DNA of 64,000 bases from MFD01213-c1 sp963704405 (GCA_963704405.1 OY969903.1:2604001-2668000), one strand, 5' to 3'. Positions 28,803 to 36,727 are shown, counted from the stretch's first letter. A program made the numbers and translations. Notes: a model not told the origin generated them from the letters alone.

Positions 28803-29395
28803 ATGGCTGGCATTACATTTAAAGAGACCATGTCGGGCAGTCTTGCCTTGCATCAAAACGATCCGTCATCTGGCTCCGTGGCCGGCAATTCTGTGCCACT
28901 AATCATGCACGGCACGATCACGATTGACGACATGAAACAATTCCTGCTGGACCCAGACCATCAAGGCAAGCTCGATGTCCGCATGGACTGGGCGCCTCTG
29001 GGCATCGGCATTCCCTCCACCTTCGGCGTGTTTAAACTCTTTTCCCCCTCGACCGATCCACAGCTCAAGCTGATGGTCTATGAATGGCGAGTGGAGCACG
29101 CCGGCCGCACATTCTATTTTGCCGGCGCAAGAAGCTGCGCGTTCATCCCTTATTCGATCTGTGGAAAGATACGACCACTCTTTTCACGATTATGCACCAT
29201 GGGCCAGACCAATTCGCTGCCGTGACGGGAGCCGGCATACTGACTCTGACTTCTGGAAAGTTAGTTAAAATGCTCACTACCTTCAGAGTGGTTAATTCAA
29301 CATCCGCCTTAAATGGATTTCATGCCATAGCCTCGTTTGGGGGCTTTTTTATGGGAAGGCTGTGGGATATTTACGTCAAAAAAACAACTGCATAA
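28803..29395 (+). CDS. Module found between GMC oxidoreductase and hydrolase domains of cholesterol-oxidase-like proteins (one frame break)
   Basis: About 195 residues. ITFKETMSGSLA at the start, then GTITIDDMKQFLLDPDHQG, then after a break near 29130 (TTTTGCCGGCG context) FDLWKDTTTLFTIMHHG, GILTLTSGKLVKMLTTFRV and FGGFFMGRLWDIYVKK. This series of blocks is the one seen in the middle region of large cholesterol-oxidase-type fusion proteins. Here it is a separate gene, 67 bases after the hydrolase. Function is unknown; it may bind the lipid substrate or join the two catalytic parts. Confidence 0.55.
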
Positions 29396-29603
29396 AAAAA
29401 CCGATCCGCCGCGACTTATCTGCCGGTCCCGTTATTCCCACGTGCACGGCAACGCCAACACAACGGTTCAACGGAATGCTTATTCGGCAGCCGGTTGTCA
29501 AGCATTCCCGTCTTCTGCCACTGAGCCGACAAATTGATCACCGCTTTCGCCCGCCCAGGTTTGACTTCGACGTAACGCTCCATATGCTGGATCGTTCAAG
29601 CTA

Positions 29604-29678
29604 CGGGGTGTAGCTCAGTTTGGTTAGAGCGCTAGACTGGGGGTCTAGAGGTCGCAGGTTCGAATCCTGTCACCCCGA
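29604..29678 (+). tRNA. tRNA-Pro (anticodon GGG)
   Basis: Cloverleaf with acceptor CGGGGTG/CACCCCG, D-arm AGCTC/GAGC, anticodon stem CTAGA/TCTAG around CTGGGGG (anticodon GGG), T-arm with GGTTCGAATCC, discriminator A; CCA is not encoded. Its 3' end (CCCGATTTGACGAGAC, reaching into the flank) is repeated exactly at 31578-31593. Confidence 0.97.
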
Positions 29679-29689
29679 TTTGACGAGAC
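29674..29689. repeat. 16-base direct repeat at the tRNA-Pro 3' end, left copy
   Basis: CCCGATTTGACGAGAC spans the last tRNA bases and the flank; the right copy is at 31578-31593. This arrangement resembles the attL/attR pair of an element integrated at a tRNA 3' end, but no integrase gene lies between them. Confidence 0.6.
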
Positions 29690-29795
29690 AGAGTTCCATA
29701 ACGGCAATTCCACGTCGCTTTCTAGTTGGTGGACAACAACTTATGACGTGTTTATCAGTTTTGCGAGTTCGTTGAATTCTGACTATAAACCTGGA

Positions 29796-29825
29796 CTTAT
29801 GACGACCAAGCGACGAGATTTGAAC
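29796..29825. repeat. Diverged duplicate block containing a T-arm-like sequence, left copy
   Basis: On the minus strand it reads GTTCAAATC followed by CGTC and TGGTCGTC, like a tRNA T-loop and acceptor end, but no paired T-stem can be drawn. The partner is 31700-31729, about 24 of 28 positions identical. Confidence 0.45.
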
Positions 29826-29878
29826 TTCCCGAGTACCGACCCTGACGTTTGATCTTGGCGGGTACGCATCAGTCCTTA

Positions 29879-31387
29879 TCACCATGTCCAGAACGCTATC
29901 GGCTCCCCGATGACATGCCCGGAAAACGCGATTGCGAGCGTCTGGCTGTCTGGTAGGAAAGAAAGCTGATACAGCGACGGCGATTTCCGCCGCGCGATCT
30001 CCTGCCCCGTCGCCACATCAAAGACCAAGATGAACTTCCGCATCGTACCGATCTGGTGCGCCTCCATCGCCAGCACCTTCCCATCGGGCGAAATCGTTCC
30101 ATGTACGCAATGGTGCCCCGGCACCATAAACTCGCCCACCAGTTCTTTCGACGCCAACCGGAAGACTTTGACTCCGAAGGCATTCGGATCGCGCTCGACA
30201 CCCGTCACAAAGAACCAACGCGAAACGCACAGGAGTTCCTCGGCGTCATCCACACTCAACCCAGACGCCTTCACCGCCACCGCCTCCGTCAGCGAGCCGC
30301 TGGCGGTGTCCATCCGCAGCACGCCCTTGTCCGTGGCAATCAGCAATGCGCCGCCGCGCAGAAAAACCACGCCCTTCGGCTTGCTCCCCGGCTCCACCGT
30401 GTGCAGCAACTGAAAGGCCCCGTCAAACACCCGCACCTTGCTGTCATGCGTGGTCACGGCTACCCGGCTACCATCGCCCGCCAAGGCCATAGCCGACGGC
30501 TCCCCGATGAAATCGACACGCTTCATCACCGCCCCCATCTCGCTCCGCAACCGCACCAGATTGCAGTGGCACACCTTGTCAATCCGCTCCGCCTGCAGCG
30601 CCACGACCATGCCCCCGTCAGGCGTGCATGCCACATCTTTTCCAGATTCCGGAATCGTCCACCGCCGCGTCAGGCGCGGGCCTTGTCTGTTGAAACCCGA
30701 TATCTCCCGCATGAACTCGCTGGACTTCCCCGGCTTCGCGCTGGGGTCCTTTCGAGTGATGCAGGCAAAAAACGATCCCCCATCCGCTGTCCTCGCCAGC
30801 GAACCGCACGAAGCAAAAGTTCCCTCGATCTTCGTCTCGTCCTGGAACCGCTGGAAGACCGCCGGCGGATTGAGCTTCTTGGCCGAAGCCTCGGTCCAGT
30901 CCTTTTCCGTATCCTCGGTCCTGATGAATAGCAGCAACCCCTCCCGCGCCTTGCCGGTTCCAAAAAGCCCCTGCTCGTCCAGCTCGGCAAATGCCGCCAA
31001 CGCCGCCTTGGCCAGCAACGCGTAGCCCTCGGTTTCATCCATTTGGCCACACGGCGCCAGCAGCGCATCGACCGTCGGCAGCGTCTCCTGCTTACTCGCA
31101 AAATGCGGCGAATCCGCGACTGAATACCGCAGCGCCTTCCGCGACTCCTCCAGCGTGTCGTGGTATCCCTTCTCCAAATAACGCTGGGCCACCCGCGTCA
31201 AACTCTCCTCCGTCAGCACCACCGAATACAAATGCGGCAGCAAGCCCCCCTCCAGCCCATACAACACAAACGCATACGGCGTCTCCGCCGCATGACCCGA
31301 CCGAAACCCATTCCACGCCCGCGTCATATCTTGCACAAACGCCTTCTTTAGCTTCGCCGGCGAAGGCTCGGAGGTCGGTTCACCCAT
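29879..31387 (-). CDS. DUF4303-like domain fused to a WD40/YVTN-type beta-propeller
   Basis: About 502 residues, intact. Residues 1-165 (AWNGFRSGHAAETPYAFVLYG, YSVVLTEESL) fit the DUF4303/SUKH-neighbourhood pattern; residues about 190-502 have repeated strands and turns of a beta-propeller (ACTPDGGMVVAL, MALAGDGSRVAVTTHDSKVRVFDG, GTISPDGKVLAME, VFDVATGQEIA). No signal peptide or transmembrane helix. DUF4303 proteins often occur with contact-dependent toxin immunity genes, so an immunity-like or sensor role is possible but not shown. The gene lies inside the tRNA-Pro direct repeats. Confidence 0.6.
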   Translation of the reverse strand: MGEPTSEPSPAKLKKAFVQDMTRAWNGFRSGHAAETPYAFVLYGLEGGLLPHLYSVVLTEESLTRVAQRYLEKGYHDTLEESRKALRYSVADSPHFASKQETLPTVDALLAPCGQMDETEGYALLAKAALAAFAELDEQGLFGTGKAREGLLLFIRTEDTEKDWTEASAKKLNPPAVFQRFQDETKIEGTFASCGSLARTADGGSFFACITRKDPSAKPGKSSEFMREISGFNRQGPRLTRRWTIPESGKDVACTPDGGMVVALQAERIDKVCHCNLVRLRSEMGAVMKRVDFIGEPSAMALAGDGSRVAVTTHDSKVRVFDGAFQLLHTVEPGSKPKGVVFLRGGALLIATDKGVLRMDTASGSLTEAVAVKASGLSVDDAEELLCVSRWFFVTGVERDPNAFGVKVFRLASKELVGEFMVPGHHCVHGTISPDGKVLAMEAHQIGTMRKFILVFDVATGQEIARRKSPSLYQLSFLPDSQTLAIAFSGHVIGEPIAFWTW

Positions 31388-31940
31388 CGTCGTTTCCTTC
31401 CATGACTAGAATCCTGCGTGTGTATTTTACCGAAATTCTCAGCTACGTCATCCGGGATCAGGCTCGGTTGATCTCGGGGGAACTCAAGGCTCCATGACGC
31501 TACACACCTCAGTCCCAGGCTGAAATCCTTGATTCCAGCACAGAAACGCCGACAAAGTTCAATGGCCGTCTTGTTGTCCCGATTTGACGAGACGAACATT
31601 CGGTTCGGCGAATTTTCGACGCCATCGATTTTCCCGATCGGGACTTGCGCCATCCTTTGCGGTTCGACGAGGTTCCTAAAACGCGATGCAAAATTACTAC
31701 TTACGACGACCAGGTGACGGGATTTGAACCGTCGGTTTGGATTCGCTCGTTAGTGCTGACGCGCGTATCATTGCCAACGCATGACAAGCGTAAATCCGTC
31801 ACCTTTCCAACGAGAGCGCTTGTTCGATAAACCAACCCCTGCCTGTCGAGCACTCTCCTTGTTGCCACGTTGGGTCGAGCCGAACGCTTAAACCTAGCGT
31901 CGTTACCCGACTGACCGACCCGCGGTGGCCAACCGAATCA
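31388..31940. other. Non-coding or degenerate stretch with tRNA-like and duplicated sequence
   Basis: It holds the right copy of the 29674-29830 duplicate, a T-arm-like block at 31705-31731 on the minus strand, a 13-base inverted repeat (31712-31725 with 31791-31804, one extra base), and a perfect anticodon-arm-like hairpin on the minus strand (stem ACGCT/AGCGT, loop AGGTTTA, about 31879-31895). No complete cloverleaf could be built. A 101-codon minus-strand ORF (31348-31653) overlaps the start of the DUF4303 gene and includes NKTAIELCRRFC, which resembles DKTPVELFCIFC in the minus-strand frame at 32300-32350; both look like remnants of one coding sequence. Confidence 0.4.
31578..31593. repeat. 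16-base direct repeat, right copy
   Basis: Exact copy of 29674-29689. In both places a second conserved block (CTTAYGACGACCA then GACGRGATTTGAAC) follows 107 bases later (29796 and 31700), so the two 16-mers are the best-preserved ends of a diverged duplicate of about 160 bases rather than an isolated match. Confidence 0.6.
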
Positions 31941-32249
31941 TTGTGCAGCATCTACGTGAATCCGACTCAACCATCGCTCGCGGTTCTTTTTTCGCTGAGC
32001 GAACAAGAAGTTCAGAGTGGCACCCTCCACCTTTGCCAGAAGCGGTTCCTTCACTACTCGGGCGGAGGAATCGACGACCGAGTACCCGTTCGTAGCCGTC
32101 CAAGCGTTCGTACTCAAGCGTCGCGGATTGTCGAGATGATTTTGAAGGAGTGGCCGCCGGCTAAGACCTTCATTGGAACTGGTGACCCAGATCACCCAGA
32201 GCTGATCGATTCCTTGGCACTCCCGGATTGTTGGGAGCGACGGTTATGA
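31941..32249 (+). CDS. Hypothetical protein, weak support
   Basis: A 102-codon ORF with no recognised domain, ribosome binding site or signal. The C-terminal part (ILKEWPPAKTFIGTGDPDHPELIDSLALPDCWERR) looks protein-like, but the stretch lies in a patch of degenerate sequence and antisense frames of similar length exist. Listed for completeness. Confidence 0.22.
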   Translation: MCSIYVNPTQPSLAVLFSLSEQEVQSGTLHLCQKRFLHYSGGGIDDRVPVRSRPSVRTQASRIVEMILKEWPPAKTFIGTGDPDHPELIDSLALPDCWERRL

Positions 32250-32363
32250 GGTAGGTGCTTGGGGCGATGTGCTCGGCCTGGCTCACCGCGATCGCCATTT
32301 CTGAGCAGAAAATGCAGAAAAGTTCAACTGGTGTCTTGTCACTCCGACTGTTTTTCAAAAAGA

Positions 32364-32391
32364 AGCCCTTCGGTCAATAGGTCGAAGGGCT
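32364..32391 (-). terminator. Intrinsic terminator, minus strand
   Basis: A perfect 9-bp stem (AGCCCTTCG/CGAAGGGCT) with a ten-base loop; on the minus strand it is followed by TCTTTTTG. It lies about 50 bases after the stop of the small ORF at 32443-32601. Confidence 0.75.
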
Positions 32392-32442
32392 GTCTCATTT
32401 CAAATACAAGACTTACGCCGTCCAGCCTCAAGTTCAAACAAG

Positions 32443-32601
32443 TCATTTCGAGAATTTGACGCTTAACGGAAGAATCTGCGGTAAGCCACTGGTTACCGAG
32501 CTGCTGCCAGGCGGAAACCCGAGGGTCGCGCAGAGATTTATGACAACGGCGGTGACGCCGAACACAATAACTGCCCAGATGACTGCAAGGACGGCTCGCA
32601 T
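32443..32601 (-). CDS. Small single-helix membrane protein (52 residues)
   Basis: A short ORF on the minus strand. The protein is one transmembrane helix (MRAVLAVIWAVIVFGVTAVV) followed by a hydrophilic Pro/Ser-rich tail. ATG 32601 has CGGAG seven bases upstream and an intrinsic terminator follows the stop by about 50 bases, so it has the marks of a real gene. Function is unknown. It lies about 200 bases downstream of a small lipoprotein gene on the same strand. Confidence 0.5.
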   Translation of the reverse strand: MRAVLAVIWAVIVFGVTAVVINLCATLGFPPGSSSVTSGLPQILPLSVKFSK

Positions 32602-32781
32602 TGTTTGCTCCGGTCTGCAGTTGTGAAGCCATTAACCGATGGCGCAGCTCTGCCGGGTCACGCGACGCGCCAAGGGACGTGAAACGAAAAGCCATGCTAT
32701 CATCGGCGGCGGCCCAGATCCGACTTTGCTTTACCAGAAGCACCCTCGACGCCGGGGCGGGGTCATTGCCGCGAGGGTCAG

Positions 32782-32800
32782 CCTGCGGCTGGACCGCAGG
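32782..32800 (-). terminator. Short hairpin after the small lipoprotein gene
   Basis: CCTGCGG and CCGCAGG (7 bp, five-base loop) start two bases after the stop codon at 32803-32805. There is no T run, so it may only slow transcription or protect the mRNA end. Confidence 0.35.
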
Positions 32801-32802
32801 GT

Positions 32803-33087
32803 TTACTGCGCGGTTACGACTGTCGAGAGGTAGTTGAAGATGGCGTCCTGGTTCGCTTTGGTTGTGCGAATCGTGAGTTCGTTGCTCGTCGCGCTGATGC
32901 GATGGGGACTTCCTTCCTCATTCCACTTCTCGGGGGCAACGGTTGTTTCGATCGTCTTCTCCCATGCGGAGATCTGGCTGACCTGCCAGGGGGCGATCGT
33001 GTGCGTTCGTGTCTCAATCTGCTGACCGGACTGACAGCCGCAGATGAAAGCGAAAACGGTGGACAAGGCGAGAACTCTTGTTCGCAT
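32803..33087 (-). CDS. Small lipoprotein with a planctomycete repeat-type domain
   Basis: A 94-residue protein. A lipoprotein signal (FAFICGCQ; lipid-modified Cys at residue 16 or 18) is followed by one domain with the pattern W-x3-I-x-T-T-V-x-P-E-x-W-N-E-E-G (QISAWEKTIETTVAPEKW) and ISATSNELTIRTTKANQDAIFNYLSTV. This I-x-x-T-I-x-P-x-x-W...L-x-V-x-x-T pattern is frequent in planctomycete exported proteins, often repeated. It is probably anchored in a membrane facing the periplasm. GGAG nine bases before ATG 33087 supports the start. Role unknown. Confidence 0.65.
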   Translation of the reverse strand: MRTRVLALSTVFAFICGCQSGQQIETRTHTIAPWQVSQISAWEKTIETTVAPEKWNEEGSPHRISATSNELTIRTTKANQDAIFNYLSTVVTAQ

Positions 33088-33104
33088 GAATGTGTCTCCG
33101 GAGG

Positions 33105-33257
33105 TTAATGGATGGCCGCTTTATTGGCCGGCCACGTGACGCGGAGGCCGACATTGGAGTAAGGCCGAGAAGGACGGGACGCAGAAAACAGATAAGGGGT
33201 CGCTTCCCAACCCTCGTTCGGAACAGCCGCAACTCTCATTCCCGCGATTCGGAACAT
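33105..33257 (-). CDS. Hypothetical small protein (50 residues), weak support
   Basis: A short ORF ending 18 bases upstream of the lipoprotein gene on the same strand. The sequence (MFRIAGMRVAAVPNEGW at the start, ASRPSRPYSNVGLRVTWP near the end) has a C-terminal GLRV end reminiscent of formylglycine-generating-enzyme-like folds, but it is far too short for that family. It is either a remnant or a leader peptide. Confidence 0.28.
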   Translation of the reverse strand: MFRIAGMRVAAVPNEGWEATPYLFSASRPSRPYSNVGLRVTWPANKAAIH

Positions 33258-33474
33258 GGTAAATCAATCTTGCCTCGATCAACCGTGGGGTTGCGGGGCA
33301 TCCAGAATGTTATCGACCACTCGCGTCAATAATAGGAAGCGGCCCCTTTTCCCCTTTGCCGCATATCATCCAGCCCTAACCCGCGGCGACCCGCGCGCTC
33401 CATCGCCCCTGCAGATTATCCGCTCTACCGAAAACGCGCCGGGAAAAATTGACGTGACGATAAACAGTTACCTT
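33258..33474. other. Intergenic, no gene seen
   Basis: The stretch between the small minus-strand ORFs and the kinase stop codon holds no convincing ORF, hairpin or repeat. Together with the two small ORFs it forms a gene-poor 390-base region downstream of the kinase. Confidence 0.5.
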
Positions 33475-35814
33475 TCAGGATGGCGGTCGGAAAATTCGAT
33501 CCAGCGCGTCAGTCGTTTTGGCGGGCGGGCCCAGCAGGTTTTTCCACGTTTCCAACTGAAGGGGAGTCAGTTGTGTCAGGATCGACTTCATGGATTCTTC
33601 GTCACGCGGAAAGCCCATATTCTCATCGCCATGCGAAGAATTACGAGGCACACTTCCAGGAGGCCTTTCGTGAAATCGAACCAATAAGCCCATGCGAATC
33701 GTACGGAGTGTCTGGCTCTGCGCGGGCGTCAATGCCAGGGCATCGGCAACATCAGGATCCTCAAAGGCTAATATGCCCCGGCATTGCCTGGAAAGCTGTT
33801 GCAATCTGACCCATTGATCCGGTCTAAAGATAGACATGAGTTTTATGCGTGTGTCGTTGGCTGTCTTTATGACTTCACCCGGTTTTTGTCTGGACAAGAA
33901 TTTGATCAGCTCGAATGGAGACGCCATCTTTTCTGTTTCGCTGGGGGGCGAGAGCTCGTTAATTCTGGCGATCTGTTCGCTCGATAAGCCAAGCTCGCTC
34001 CGAATTGAATCGTTTGACAGAAGCTGCATATCGAAGAACAGGCGATACATCTCGTCCGTGGCCCCCAGTTCCGCCAGCAATGCCGATGCGTGGGATCGCG
34101 CCGCAGCGAGTTCCGCGTCGGCCCACTCCCCGTGATTCGGTTCAGCCGTGAAACTTTGATAGTACGAAAGCGCCCCCTCAAGAAGTTTGCGGCGGCCAAC
34201 AATAACAGATGGATCGTTGGGCAGCTCGTCGGCAGCAACCTGCGTCAACAAATCCACGGCGCCGCGGGCCTGGCGAAAACTTTTTTCGGCAAAGGCGCGC
34301 TGCTCGGCCGCCTCTATGGCTCGAAGCCGTTCCTGAACGTAGGCAGCCTTTGTCTTGGTCTGCTCCTTTGCGATCAAAATTGTGCTGATGAGCAAACCGC
34401 CGGCAATCAACAAAAGCATCAGAATTGCCGAACATGCCACGGATTTATGACGTCGCGTCCATTTGACGGCTTTGTCCCATATTGACGGTGGTTTTGCATG
34501 AATGGGTTCATCCCGCAGGAATCGCTCCAGATCATCCGCGAGCGCACGTGCTGTCTGATATCGTTCGGCCGCGTCCTTCGCTGTTGCCTTCGCCAGAATG
34601 GTTTGCAATTCAATGGGGATCGTCTTGTCGAGCGATCGCGGCGGTCGAGGATCGACATAGCTGATCTGGTAGAGAAGCTCTTCGCGCGTGACGCCGGGAA
34701 GCGCTCGCTCCAACGTCAGCAATTCATAGATCGTTATTCCGAGCGAGTAAATATCAGTGCGCTGATCCAACACCGCGCCCCGGCCGGATGCCTGCTCGGG
34801 GCTCATGTAACGGTAGGTTCCAAGCAGGTCGCCGGTAAAGGTTAACCCGTTGTCTCCATAGACCTGGGCAAGCCCGAAATCAGTAATCCACAAATTGCCG
34901 CGAACATCGATCAAAAGGTTCGCCGGCTTGATATCGCGATGAACCACGCCAAGGCTGTGCGCATATTCAAGCGCTCCGGCGGCCTGCAGCGCCAATTGCG
35001 CAACGCTGCGGAAATAACTCGATCGCTTCCGTGAATGCAGGGATGAAAGGCTCCCCTCAAAACTTGCGAGATCGCTAATTCGATTGCTGCTGCTGAAATC
35101 CCGGCTCGAGAATTTGCTGCTGCTGTCATTCAGAGGAGTAACAGGCAAAGCGACAGTGCGATCACTTTCCTTGGGAACAGCCAATGTAGGCGAGGTTTTA
35201 TTGAATGCTTCAGTGGAACGCCCTGTCGCGCAGAGAAGATCGCGAATGATCTCGGCAAGGCTCTGACCACGAATTAATTGCATTGCATAGAAATGGACTG
35301 AGCGTTCACAACCCACAGAATAGACGGGAACGATATTGGTATGGTGCAACTGGGCGGCAGCCTGGGCCTCATTTTTAAAGCGTTGGAGGTGCCTTTGATC
35401 GAGCGACGCCGCAAAAGGCAAAATCTTAACCGCGACTGATCGACCGAGAGAAAGCTGGATGGCCTCGTAAACAACGCCCATCCCACCGCGGCCGATTTCA
35501 CGGATGAGCTGGAAGTCTCCCAAGGCCTGATGAGGCGCATCAAGGGCAGCATCAGGTGAAAATTCGCCGCCTTCGACCGGCATCCGCGGGATGGCGTCAT
35601 TGATAAATGCGAGACTTTGCAAGCAGGCGGAAAGTTCAGTTGCGATGTCCGGATACCGCGCCAGCAATTCCCGCCGATTTCGGCGCCGGCCGGCTTCAAT
35701 GTCGCAAAGGTATTGCTGCATGGCGGCTATAATCCGTGGATCGTCGGATGGATCCGATACTTCGCCGTCGGCGGCCGGATCTGATTCATTTGACAGGTCA
35801 CGATTGGCATTCAT
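33475..35814 (-). CDS. Transmembrane Ser/Thr protein kinase with LTxxQ-like sensor region
   Basis: A 779-residue protein. Residues 25-70 form the planctomycete N-terminal module (DPRIIAAMQQYLCDIEAGRR... ARYPDIATEL). The kinase domain (about 100-430) has GRGGMG (109-114), Lys130, HRDIKPAN (292-299), DFG (312-314) and MSPEQ, with a Ser-rich insert at about 200-265. A single helix (459-481) leads to an extracytoplasmic region with three LTxxQ-like blocks (GLSSEQIARINEL, FRPDQWVRLQQL, LALTPAQSQTL). The ATG overlaps the stop of the sigma factor by four bases (ATGA), so the pair is translationally coupled. It probably senses an envelope signal and controls the sigma factor by phosphorylation. Confidence 0.92.
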   Translation of the reverse strand: MNANRDLSNESDPAADGEVSDPSDDPRIIAAMQQYLCDIEAGRRRNRRELLARYPDIATELSACLQSLAFINDAIPRMPVEGGEFSPDAALDAPHQALGDFQLIREIGRGGMGVVYEAIQLSLGRSVAVKILPFAASLDQRHLQRFKNEAQAAAQLHHTNIVPVYSVGCERSVHFYAMQLIRGQSLAEIIRDLLCATGRSTEAFNKTSPTLAVPKESDRTVALPVTPLNDSSSKFSSRDFSSSNRISDLASFEGSLSSLHSRKRSSYFRSVAQLALQAAGALEYAHSLGVVHRDIKPANLLIDVRGNLWITDFGLAQVYGDNGLTFTGDLLGTYRYMSPEQASGRGAVLDQRTDIYSLGITIYELLTLERALPGVTREELLYQISYVDPRPPRSLDKTIPIELQTILAKATAKDAAERYQTARALADDLERFLRDEPIHAKPPSIWDKAVKWTRRHKSVACSAILMLLLIAGGLLISTILIAKEQTKTKAAYVQERLRAIEAAEQRAFAEKSFRQARGAVDLLTQVAADELPNDPSVIVGRRKLLEGALSYYQSFTAEPNHGEWADAELAAARSHASALLAELGATDEMYRLFFDMQLLSNDSIRSELGLSSEQIARINELSPPSETEKMASPFELIKFLSRQKPGEVIKTANDTRIKLMSIFRPDQWVRLQQLSRQCRGILAFEDPDVADALALTPAQSQTLRTIRMGLLVRFHERPPGSVPRNSSHGDENMGFPRDEESMKSILTQLTPLQLETWKNLLGPPAKTTDALDRIFRPPS

Positions 35815-36467
35815 CGAGTGCCTCCCAGAGTCCGTCGCAGGTTGGACAGCGCGCGAACCCAAAGCTTTTGCACGCTGTCTTCAGTGCGATTCATTCGGGC
35901 AGCCACTTCAGAAAAACTCAGCGATTCCAAATGACGGAGAATGATTACCTCACGGTAATCTTCGGGGAGTCGGGCCAATGCATCGGCCAATAAAACGGAC
36001 TGCTCTCCACGCGCCATATGTTGGCTGGGACTGCTTTGCGAAGCAGCGAGGTCCTCGTTGAGATTCTGCGATGACTGGTCCAACTGGATAGCGAGCTCAC
36101 GTTCCAGCTTCACGTCGCGGCCTTTTGAGCCGAGATATCGACGCAGGGTCAAAGCGATCTGCCCCGCAAGGATACGCCGCAACCAACTCAGTAATTCGGC
36201 TTCGGTCGTGCCGCGGAAGCCTTGAATCTGCCGAAAAGCTTCGACGAAAACCTCTTGCACGACATCGGAGTCATCAATTTTTCCTTGAATGCGGTGTCCG
36301 ATCTGCACCCTCGCCAATAACTTCAGGTATTTTCGATAGGTTTCCAGCAACACTCCCATCGCCGCGTCATTTCCGCGGCGGGCCTTATCGAGCAAAAGAT
36401 AAAAGTCGGGTTTGACAGAATCGTTGACTTGCATCCGATTTCCCATTCCTAAGTTTGACTGATCCAC
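35811..36467 (-). CDS. ECF-type RNA polymerase sigma factor
   Basis: About 207-218 residues. Region sigma-2 (DDSDVVQEVFVEAFRQIQGFRG) and region sigma-4 (ALARLPEDYREVIILRHLESLSFSEVAARM, then TEDSVQKLWVRALSNLR) are clear. It is the kind of ECF factor that planctomycetes pair with a downstream Ser/Thr kinase. ATG 36434 is well placed after GGGAAATCGG; ATG 36467 and 36446 are alternatives. No anti-sigma gene is present, which fits control by the coupled kinase. The divergently transcribed S53 peptidase gene (36728) is a candidate target. Confidence 0.92.
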   Translation of the reverse strand: MDQSNLGMGNRMQVNDSVKPDFYLLLDKARRGNDAAMGVLLETYRKYLKLLARVQIGHRIQGKIDDSDVVQEVFVEAFRQIQGFRGTTEAELLSWLRRILAGQIALTLRRYLGSKGRDVKLERELAIQLDQSSQNLNEDLAASQSSPSQHMARGEQSVLLADALARLPEDYREVIILRHLESLSFSEVAARMNRTEDSVQKLWVRALSNLRRTLGGTR

Positions 36468-36727
36468 CCTGCGACTGCGGACCTAATAGTAGTTGAGAAC
36501 AGACGCGGAAACCGCCTAAAAAATATCGGCATTGGCCACATATTCCCACACCGGCGAGTCGGCGGCCTGCTGGTTGAATTAATTTTACATTGAATAGGCG
36601 GTTTTCCTGCAAGTTCACAACTGTATTGGGAGTGGCCGTGGCATTGCCGATTGTCTTCGGCAGCCAAGGGGGTTGGAGCAGTCGTCGACTGGTTTTACCA
36701 GGCAGACCGGCAACCGTGAGGGCATTT

